7,334 nt of DNA from Gemmatimonadales bacterium (lineage in GTDB: Bacteria; Gemmatimonadota; Gemmatimonadetes; Gemmatimonadales; GWC2-71-9), in contig JAUVTI010000098.1 in the NCBI GenBank assembly GCA_030601605.1, positions 1-7,334 of the forward strand, in the 5' to 3' direction. Of the stretch, positions 1 to 6,049 are shown piece after piece; the first letter of the stretch is position 1, and every line of letters starts with the position of its first letter. Under the pieces are notes generated by a model that was not told the origin of the DNA, did no database searches, and saw nothing but the letters and a program-made list of their open reading frames with translations. A program made the translations under genes and the position numbers.

Positions 1-60
1 CGAAAGAAGGCCGAAATGAATATACCCGAACACACCCCGAACCGCAAATCCATCCGGTGA
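1..60 (+). CDS. Possible 3' end of an upstream gene, or a 14-codon leader ORF, overlapping the trpC start
   Basis: Frame 1 is open from the window edge to a TGA at 58-60, which overlaps the GTG start of trpC as GTGA. It could be the last 19 codons of a truncated upstream gene; trpD would be the natural guess, but no TrpD motif is visible. Alternatively, an ATG at 16-18 preceded by a Shine-Dalgarno-like GAAGG (6-10, 5-base spacing) would start a 14-residue peptide, MNIPEHTPNRKSIR. That peptide contains no tryptophan, so it does not look like a classical trp attenuation leader. The stretch is about 52% GC, clearly lower than the genes that follow, which argues for a gene tail or a non-coding leader rather than core coding sequence. 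The call is uncertain because only 60 bases are visible. Confidence 0.3.
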   Translation, partial: RKKAEMNIPEHTPNRKSIR

Positions 61-851
61 CAGCGACCCTGAAGCGAATCCTGGACGATACGAGGGAGCG
101 GGTGCGGGGCATGGAGCCGCGTGCCGGGGAGCTCGAGGCGGCTGCGCGCGCGGCGCCGCCGGCGCCCGACTGGGGCGCGGTGCTGGCGGGGCTCGATGTG
201 GCGGTGATCGCGGAGGTGAAGCGGCGCTCCCCCTCGGCGGGGGCGATCGCTCCGGACCTCGAGCCTGCGCGGCTCGCCGCCGAATACGAGAGGGGAGGGG
301 CGCGCGCCGTTTCGGTGCTCACAGACGAGGTTCACTTCGGCGGCTCGCTGGGGGATTTGGAGGAGGTCCGGGGAGCGGTCGCCCTACCGGTGCTGCGCAA
401 GGACTTCATCGTCGCTCCGATCCAGCTCTACGAGGCGAAGGCGGCGGGCGCCAGCGCGGTTCTGCTCATAGTGCGGGCGTTGGAGGACGCCGAGTTGGAG
501 GAGCTTTCGGAGACCGCCCTGGAGCTGGGCCTGGGCCGACTCGTGGAGGTTCACGGGGCGGGAGAGCTGGAGCGGGCCCTGGCACTGGATCCGGAGTCGG
601 TGGGGGTGAACAGTCGGGACCTGGACACGTTCAGGGTGGATCTGGCTGCAATTGAGGCGACGTTGCGTGAGGTTCCTTCGGGTATAGTGGCAGTGGCCGA
701 GAGTGGCCTGGGCTGTCGGGAGGACGTGGTCCGAGTGGCCGAGTGGGGTGCCGACGCGGTGCTCGTGGGCACGGCTCTGGCTGGCGCCCCGGATCCCGGG
801 AGGGCGGTGTCCGATCTGACCGGCGTCGAGCGCAGGGGACGCGATGGCTGA
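57..851 (+). CDS. trpC: Indole-3-glycerol-phosphate synthase (TrpC)
   Basis: This 264-residue cytosolic (beta/alpha)8-barrel enzyme closes the ring of CdRP (carboxyphenylamino-deoxyribulose phosphate) to indole-3-glycerol phosphate, releasing CO2 and water. The family's catalytic and phosphate-binding signatures appear in order: IAEVKRRSPSAG (E53, K55, S58), VLRKDFI (general acid K115), LVEVH (E164), GVNSRDLDTF (N185, R187), VAESGL (E215, S216) and VLVGTAL near the C-terminus. Length is normal for a monofunctional enzyme, and no TrpF domain is fused. The GTG start keeps the usual N-terminal helix (LKRILDDTRERV). The next candidate, ATG at 111, would remove most of that helix. No convincing Shine-Dalgarno precedes the GTG, so translation may be coupled to the frame ending at 60. 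The gene overlaps trpB by 8 bases. The family assignment is secure. Confidence 0.97.
   Translation: MTATLKRILDDTRERVRGMEPRAGELEAAARAAPPAPDWGAVLAGLDVAVIAEVKRRSPSAGAIAPDLEPARLAAEYERGGARAVSVLTDEVHFGGSLGDLEEVRGAVALPVLRKDFIVAPIQLYEAKAAGASAVLLIVRALEDAELEELSETALELGLGRLVEVHGAGELERALALDPESVGVNSRDLDTFRVDLAAIEATLREVPSGIVAVAESGLGCREDVVRVAEWGADAVLVGTALAGAPDPGRAVSDLTGVERRGRDG
834..839 (+). promoter_or_regulatory. Ribosome binding site of trpB
   Basis: AGGGGA lies inside the 3' end of trpC, 4 bases before the ATG of trpB. It is the clearest Shine-Dalgarno-like site near any start in the window and supports the start at 844. Confidence 0.55.
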
Positions 852-2022
852 GCAGGGGCGCTTCGGGCCGTACGGGGGCCGCTACGTGCCGGAGACGCTG
901 GTGGCGGCGCTGGACGAGCTGGTGCGCGTGTACGAGGAGGCGGCGGCGGACCGGGCGTTCCAGGCGGAGCTGGAGCACCTTCTGACCACGTACGCCGGGC
1001 GGCCCACGCCGCTCTCCGAGGCGCCCCGGCTCTCGGAGCGCGTCGGTTGCCGGGTGCTGCTCAAGCGGGAGGATCTCACCCACACCGGCGCCCACAAGAT
1101 CAACAACACGCTGGGACAGATCCTGCTGGCGCGCCGCATGGGCAAGCAGCGGATCATAGCGGAGACCGGCGCCGGTCAGCATGGAGTGGCCACCGCCACG
1201 GCCTGCGCGCACTTCGGGTTGGAATGCGTCGTGTACATGGGGGAGGAGGACATGGCGCGCCAGCACCTCAATGTGTTCCGGATGGAGCTGCTCGGCGCGA
1301 CGGTCGTGCCGGTGGGCTCGGGCACGCGCACACTCAAGGATGCCACCAACGAGGCGCTGCGCGACTGGGTCGCCACCGTCACCACGACGCACTACGTGAT
1401 CGGCTCCGTGGTGGGCCCCGATCCGTTTCCCCGTATGGTGCGGGACTTCCAGAGCGTCATCGGACGCGAGGCGCGCGCCCAGGTGCTGGATCGCGTCGGC
1501 AAGCTCCCCGAGTGGGTGGTGGCATGCGTCGGTGGGGGGTCGAACGCGATAGGCATGTTCCACGCGTTCCTGGACGACTCGGATGTCCGGCTCGTGGGTG
1601 TGGAAGCCGGGGGCGACGGGGTGGAGAGCGGACGCCACGCGGCGTCGCTGAGCGCGGGCACGCCCGGGGTGCTGCACGGCAGCCTCAGCTATGTGCTCCA
1701 GGACACGGACGGCCAGGTTCTGCCGGCCCATTCTATTGCCGCCGGGCTCGACTATCCCGGTGTGGGGCCTGAACATGCCTACTTGCGCGATTCCGGAAGA
1801 GTGCAGTATTACACGGTGACTGACCGAGAAGCGATCGAGGCGTTCTATGCTCTCGGGCGCACGGAAGGCATCCTCCCGGCGTTGGAGAGCGCGCACGCTC
1901 TGGCTTGGGTACTAGACTCAGCCGACCGATGGTCAGCATCGGACGTGGTGCTGTTTACCCTGAGCGGGCGCGGAGACAAGGACGTCGCCCACGTAGCCGA
2001 ACAAGCGGGGCAGAGCGCGTGA
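844..2022 (+). CDS. trpB: Tryptophan synthase beta subunit (TrpB, TrpB1 type)
   Basis: This 392-residue PLP enzyme condenses indole, channelled from TrpA, with L-serine to give tryptophan; it normally works as a cytosolic alpha2-beta2 complex. Visible signatures: N-terminal GRFGPYGGRYVPETL; HTGAHKINNTLGQ with the PLP lysine K85; AETGAGQHGVA with the catalytic glutamate E107; the phosphate-cupping CVGGGSNA (228-235); GLDYPGVGPEH (301-311, D303); the EGILPALESAHA segment (341-352); and LSGRGDKD (373-380, S374). The last motif and the intact COMM-type region support the classical TrpB1 rather than TrpB2 form. Length is typical. The ATG overlaps the end of trpC by 8 bases (ATGGCTGA). The stop overlaps the GTG of the next gene by 4 bases. 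trpA does not follow directly but lies about 3.2 kb downstream. Confidence 0.98.
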   Translation: MAEQGRFGPYGGRYVPETLVAALDELVRVYEEAAADRAFQAELEHLLTTYAGRPTPLSEAPRLSERVGCRVLLKREDLTHTGAHKINNTLGQILLARRMGKQRIIAETGAGQHGVATATACAHFGLECVVYMGEEDMARQHLNVFRMELLGATVVPVGSGTRTLKDATNEALRDWVATVTTTHYVIGSVVGPDPFPRMVRDFQSVIGREARAQVLDRVGKLPEWVVACVGGGSNAIGMFHAFLDDSDVRLVGVEAGGDGVESGRHAASLSAGTPGVLHGSLSYVLQDTDGQVLPAHSIAAGLDYPGVGPEHAYLRDSGRVQYYTVTDREAIEAFYALGRTEGILPALESAHALAWVLDSADRWSASDVVLFTLSGRGDKDVAHVAEQAGQSA

Positions 2023-3752
2023 CCGAGCCCACCGCGCAGCCGGAACAGGACACCAAGCAGGACGCCACCAGCGTCGTGCAGTTGATGCAGTTCCTGGTGA
2101 AGGCGCTGCGTGCCGTCCAGTTGTACCTGCCCAACAACCCCGTATACCAGCGCGCCGTCGGGAACCTGAAGCGGGGGTTCGGGCTCGTGTGGGAGGAGTT
2201 CGTCGAGCTCGATCTCGGAGTGCAGGACACCGATCTCACGTGGGAGGGTCAAACCGTGCTCTCCCAACCGGACAAGGGAGACAGCATTGGCTGGGTGCTG
2301 TACAAGGACGGCGTGCGCACCATTACCCTCGTGCCGGGCGTGGAGAAAGACGAGATCGTCCGGTTTCTGAATACGATCCACAAGACCCGTACGCTTCCGG
2401 CCGACGCGTCCGACGACCTGCTGACCCTGCTGTGGGACGAGGATTTCCAGTTCATCAGGTATCACGCGGTCGAGTTGGCGCTGGGCGACACCCCCGTGAT
2501 CGAGAAGGACGAGGGGGTGTCGGGTCTCGGCTCGGTGGCCGCGCCTTCGGCAGACGCCATACAGCGGCAGGTCGCCGAGGATGCGAAACCGGCCAAGGAG
2601 GGTGCCGCTGAGGAGCAGGAGGACCAGCCCCAGGGCCTCGTCAGGATCGAGGAGTTCGACTCCACGCTCTACTTCCTGGATGAGAAGGAGATCGAGTACC
2701 TCAAGGGCGAGATAGCGCGGGAGTACAAGCAGGACCTACGGGTCAACGTGTTGGCCATGTTGTTCGATCTGCTCGAGCTGCAGACCTACAGCACGGTGCG
2801 CGCCGAGCTGATCTCGATACTCGAGAATTTCATACCATACCTGTTGGCCAGCGGCGACTTCGGTTCCGTGGCGTACATCCTGAGCGAGATCCACGTGCTG
2901 CTGAAGCGGGCCCGGGAGATGCTGCCCGAGCACCGTGAGACACTGGAGAACGTGCCGTCCCGGCTGTCTGAGCCGGATACGCTGGGACAGCTGTTGCAAT
3001 CCCTGGATGAGTCGCTGGTCCATCCCTCGGAGGAAGAGCTCTCGGATCTGTTCCGCGAGCTCAAGCCCGAGGCGCTCGAGGGGATCCTGGGGTGGCTCCC
3101 CAAGCTCACCAACGAGCGGGTGCGCGCGCTCCTCGACACAGCGGCGCAGCGGCTGGCACAGGCCCATCCGCAGGTGATGGTGAACGCGCTCAAGACGCCG
3201 GACGACGTGATCCTGCTGGAGGCCATGCGGCTGGTGGGCCTGGCCAAGCTGCCGCCCGCGGTGCCGGCGCTGGGCCTGCTGATCGGGAAGGGAAGTCCGC
3301 AGGTGAAGCGCGCGGCAGTGGATGCCCTGGCCGTCATCGGGACGGCCGGAGCGATGCAGCAGCTGGAGCGGGCGATCGACGATCCCGACAGGGACGTTCG
3401 CGTCGCTTCGGTCCGGGCCATGGCAAATCAGAGCCACCGCGGTGCGTTCTCGGCCATCCAGGCCGCGATCACGGGCAAGACGCTGAAGGAAGCAGACCTG
3501 ACCGAGAAGACTGTCTTCTTCGAGGCCTTTGGCGTGCTGGCCGGGGAATCGGGGCTGGCCACATTGGAGCCGATGCTGCGGACGAAGGGGTTCATGAAGC
3601 GCAAGCAGGACCCGCAGATCAGGGCGTGCGTGGCGATGGCGCTCGGGAAGATCGGTACTCCGCAGGCGAAGAAGATCCTGAACGAGGCAGCGAGCGACAA
3701 GGATCCGCTGGTGCGCAACGCGGTGACCAAAGCGCTGCGGGAGATCCGCTGA
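2019..3752 (+). CDS. HEAT-repeat protein with an N-terminal domain shared with the next gene
   Basis: Soluble 577-residue protein with no signal peptide or membrane segment. Regions: an N-terminal domain (about 24-121, containing ALRAVQLYLPNNPVYQR and GVRTITLVPGVEKDE); a charged, probably disordered linker (about 160-206); a helical middle domain (about 210-300, starting near STLYFLDEKEIEYL); a further helical stretch (320-390); then about five or six HEAT/PBS-lyase-type repeats (about 392-577), for example SPQVKRAAVDALAVIGT and DPLVRNAVTKALREI. HEAT repeats usually form a protein-binding solenoid, so a scaffold or adaptor role is likely, but the partner is unknown. I chose GTG 2019 because it overlaps the trpB stop as GTGA. 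The open frame extends upstream to ATG 1905, but that would lie 118 bases inside trpB and would add an arginine-rich, shadow-like N-terminus. The next gene starts 1 base after the stop. Confidence 0.85.
   Translation: MTEPTAQPEQDTKQDATSVVQLMQFLVKALRAVQLYLPNNPVYQRAVGNLKRGFGLVWEEFVELDLGVQDTDLTWEGQTVLSQPDKGDSIGWVLYKDGVRTITLVPGVEKDEIVRFLNTIHKTRTLPADASDDLLTLLWDEDFQFIRYHAVELALGDTPVIEKDEGVSGLGSVAAPSADAIQRQVAEDAKPAKEGAAEEQEDQPQGLVRIEEFDSTLYFLDEKEIEYLKGEIAREYKQDLRVNVLAMLFDLLELQTYSTVRAELISILENFIPYLLASGDFGSVAYILSEIHVLLKRAREMLPEHRETLENVPSRLSEPDTLGQLLQSLDESLVHPSEEELSDLFRELKPEALEGILGWLPKLTNERVRALLDTAAQRLAQAHPQVMVNALKTPDDVILLEAMRLVGLAKLPPAVPALGLLIGKGSPQVKRAAVDALAVIGTAGAMQQLERAIDDPDRDVRVASVRAMANQSHRGAFSAIQAAITGKTLKEADLTEKTVFFEAFGVLAGESGLATLEPMLRTKGFMKRKQDPQIRACVAMALGKIGTPQAKKILNEAASDKDPLVRNAVTKALREIR
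3739..3743 (+). promoter_or_regulatory. Possible ribosome binding site of the HD-GYP gene
   Basis: GGGAG lies in the last codons of the HEAT gene, 10 bases before ATG 3754. The spacing is on the long side. Because the upstream stop (3750-3752) is only 1 base from the ATG, terminating ribosomes could also reinitiate there. Confidence 0.35.
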
Positions 3753-3753
3753 G

Positions 3754-5238
3754 ATGACCGATCCGGGCGGCCCCGGGCGCACACCGCGTGCGTCGCTGGT
3801 CGACACGATGGCGGCCACGGAGGGATTGCTCCGCCAGGCGGGGCGGGACTTCCTGATCGCCCTCTACGCCACATTGCGCAGCTTCAAGCTGTATCCCATC
3901 GAGAACAAGCAGGTCCAGCGCTCGCTGGACGACCTCATCGAACGCTCGAAGGTCATCCTCGAGACGGAGCAGGAGCTCGAGGTGAGGGTGGCCGCCGAGT
4001 TCCTGTTCGTCAACGCGACGCGGCTGCGCCTCGACCTCGACAACTTCGCGTCGTTCTCGCACGTGCTGACCATTCTGCGGCAGGGGGGCGTGGGAACGCT
4101 GCAGGTGGAGCCTGCGGTCGAGCGGAAGGAGTGGCAGGTGATGCTCTCGCTGCTGCTCGCGTTCGCCGCGCGTGAAGCGGTTCCGAACAAGCTCTACGAG
4201 CTGCAGCAGAAGATGCTCCAGGGCGGGGTGACCCATATAATGGTCGCGCCGCCGATCGAGTCAGACGACGACCTGGAGGACGACGAGAAGGCGAAGGAGA
4301 TTGCAAAGCGCACCTATGAGCGCACGGTGGCCGTCACCAAGGAGGTGATCAACTCGGTGCGCATGGGGCGCAGCGCCTCCGTGAAGAAGGTGAAGCGTGC
4401 GGTGCAGAGCATAGTCGATCAGGTGCTGAAGAACGAGGTGTCGCTCATGGGGCTCACGACCATGCGGCACTACGATGAGTACACGTTCACCCATTCGGTG
4501 AACGTAACGATCTTCAGCGTTTCGATCGGCAAGCGCCTGGGCCTCTCGAAGCTGCAGCTCTACGACCTTGGCCTGGCGGCGCTGTTCCACGACGTCGGGA
4601 AGAGCCGTGTGCCGATCGAGGTGCTCAACAAGGAGGGGCCGCTCTCCGACGACGAGTGGCGCATCATGCAGGCGCACCCGTGGCTCGGTGTGCTGACGCT
4701 GTTCGGCCTCAGGGGCTACGGCGAGATTCCGTATCGCGCCATCATCACGGCCTACGAGCACCACATGAAGATCGACCTCACCGGTTACCCGAAGACGGTT
4801 CGCCCGCGAGAGCTGTCGGTGTATTCCAAGATCGTGGCGGTGGCCGACGCCTTCGACGCGGCCACCACGAGGCGGACCTACCAGACGACGCCGCTGCAGC
4901 CCGACCAGGTGCTGCGCGAGATGTGGGAGAACCCGCGGCGCGGCCAGGACCCGGTGCTCGTAAAGGCCCTCATCAACCTCACCGGGGTGTATCCCGTGGG
5001 CACGTGCGTCGTCCTGGACACGTACGAGGTGGGAGTGGTGCACTCCGCCAATCCGGATGCGACCCAGCTGCACCGTCCGATAGTGCGGGTGGTGCTCACC
5101 GCCCAGGGAGTCAGGCTCGAGGATGGCTACCTGGCGGACATGGCGGAGACGGGCCCGGACGGGGAGTTCAGGCGTACGGTCATCAAGGTCGTAGATCCGG
5201 ACAAGTACAGCATCGTTCCATCCGACTACTTTGTCTGA
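3754..5238 (+). CDS. HD-GYP-type phosphodiesterase-like signalling protein
   Basis: Cytosolic 494-residue protein. An N-terminal domain (about 33-136) resembles that of the preceding HEAT protein. A very acidic linker (169-182) and a helical stretch lead into an HD-GYP domain (about 195-375), followed by a beta-rich C-terminal segment (about 410-494) of the kind often seen after such domains. Likely metal or active-site residues are H247 (in THSVN), H279-D280 with K283 (LFHDVGKSRVP), H308 (QAHPWLG), H336-H337, GYP 344-346, and D365 (VAVADAFDAATTRRTYQ). HD-GYP domains hydrolyse cyclic di-GMP, so that is the probable role. However, the signature reads HHMKIDLTGYP rather than HHExxDGxGYP, so activity is less certain than the fold. 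There is no receiver domain, so input presumably comes through the N-terminal domain. The gene follows the HEAT gene by 1 base and overlaps trpA by 8. Confidence 0.88.
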   Translation: MTDPGGPGRTPRASLVDTMAATEGLLRQAGRDFLIALYATLRSFKLYPIENKQVQRSLDDLIERSKVILETEQELEVRVAAEFLFVNATRLRLDLDNFASFSHVLTILRQGGVGTLQVEPAVERKEWQVMLSLLLAFAAREAVPNKLYELQQKMLQGGVTHIMVAPPIESDDDLEDDEKAKEIAKRTYERTVAVTKEVINSVRMGRSASVKKVKRAVQSIVDQVLKNEVSLMGLTTMRHYDEYTFTHSVNVTIFSVSIGKRLGLSKLQLYDLGLAALFHDVGKSRVPIEVLNKEGPLSDDEWRIMQAHPWLGVLTLFGLRGYGEIPYRAIITAYEHHMKIDLTGYPKTVRPRELSVYSKIVAVADAFDAATTRRTYQTTPLQPDQVLREMWENPRRGQDPVLVKALINLTGVYPVGTCVVLDTYEVGVVHSANPDATQLHRPIVRVVLTAQGVRLEDGYLADMAETGPDGEFRRTVIKVVDPDKYSIVPSDYFV

Positions 5239-6049
5239 CGCTGCGATTCGGGTCCGCTGGCAACAGCTCAGCGAGCGCCGCCGCACCGCTCTGATCCCCT
5301 ACCTCACAGCCGGATATCCGACGCGCGACGCCAGTCTGTCGGCGCTGCGAATGGTGGCCGATTGCGGAGCTGACTTCGTCGAGGTGGGGATCCCGTTCAC
5401 CGATCCCCTCGCGGACGGGCCGGTGATCCAGCGCTCGTCGCACGTGGCTCTGCAGCAGGGGATGAGCGTGAAGGGCGTGCTGGAGCTGGTACGCGAGGCG
5501 GCCCTCGAGATTCCGGTCATCGCGTTCGGGTACCTCAATCCAGTACTCGCCTACGGCCTCCCGCGCTTCCTCGAGGAGGCAGCTGCCGCCGGCGTTGCGG
5601 GACTATTGATCACGGACCTTCCGCGCGGCGAGGACGCGGAGCTGGAACGCCAGGTGCGGGAAAGCGACCTTGCGTTGATCCCGCTGGTGGCTCCGACCAC
5701 CACGGACGAGCGCCTGCCTCGAGTCCTCGAGGCCGCGGAAGGGTTCGTGTACGTGATTTCGAGACTCGGTGTGACGGGAGCAGTGACCTCCCTCGACGGC
5801 GGAGTGGAGTCGGCGGTCGGGCGTGTGCGCCGGGCTACCCGCCTCCCGGTGGCAGTGGGCTTCGGGATTGCCAGCGGCGAACAGGCGGCGACGGCCGCGC
5901 GCTACGCCGACGGGGTGGTCGTCGGAAGCGCGTTGGTGCGCAGGCTCGACGATGGTGTGGACGCGGCGCGTGATCTCATGAACGAGCTGCGCGGCGCCCT
6001 GAAGGTCGGCGCCGCGGTGGCACAGGCAGTGCGAGATGAGGCCGACTGA
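5231..6049 (+). CDS. trpA: Tryptophan synthase alpha subunit (TrpA)
   Basis: This 272-residue (beta/alpha)8-barrel subunit cleaves indole-3-glycerol phosphate to indole and glyceraldehyde-3-phosphate and passes the indole to TrpB. Visible signatures: TALIPYLTAGYP near the N-terminus; DFVEVGIPFTDPLADGPVIQ with catalytic E51 and D62; FGYLNPVLAYG (99-109); GLLITDLP (124-131); YVISRLGVTGA (174-184); phosphate-binding VGFGIASGEQ (209-218) and GVVVGSALV (228-236). Length is normal. The start is TTG at 5231, chosen because it gives the usual short lead before the first strand and no ATG or GTG is suitably placed. It lies inside the end of the HD-GYP gene with an 8-base overlap and no visible Shine-Dalgarno, so translation probably depends on the upstream gene. 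Its separation from trpB by two unrelated genes is unusual. Confidence 0.96.
   Translation: MSDAAIRVRWQQLSERRRTALIPYLTAGYPTRDASLSALRMVADCGADFVEVGIPFTDPLADGPVIQRSSHVALQQGMSVKGVLELVREAALEIPVIAFGYLNPVLAYGLPRFLEEAAAAGVAGLLITDLPRGEDAELERQVRESDLALIPLVAPTTTDERLPRVLEAAEGFVYVISRLGVTGAVTSLDGGVESAVGRVRRATRLPVAVGFGIASGEQAATAARYADGVVVGSALVRRLDDGVDAARDLMNELRGALKVGAAVAQAVRDEAD

Noticed and set aside
16..60. trp attenuation leader peptide
   Set aside because: The 14-codon frame has no Trp codon, and I see no terminator/antiterminator hairpin before trpC.
1165..1176. Perfect 12-base palindrome ACCGGCGCCGGT
   Set aside because: It encodes the conserved ETGAG segment of TrpB, where GC-rich codons readily create palindromes; it lies far from any start.
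631..1896. 421-codon open frame on the minus strand across trpC and trpB
   Set aside because: It is antisense to two well-supported genes; its His/Arg/Pro-rich translation shows no domain and is expected from third-position GC bias.
1905..2018. N-terminal extension of the HEAT protein from ATG 1905
   Set aside because: It would overlap trpB by 118 bases, encodes an arginine-rich stretch typical of a shadow frame, and a GTG at 2019 overlaps the trpB stop in the usual GTGA way.
2736..3818. 360-codon open frame on the minus strand under the HEAT gene
   Set aside because: Antisense shadow: arginine/glutamine/histidine-rich, no motif, and it crosses the junction of two real genes.
4261..5286. 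341-codon open frame on the minus strand under the HD-GYP gene
   Set aside because: Antisense shadow with low-complexity His/Arg/Val composition; the plus strand carries clear HD-GYP motifs.
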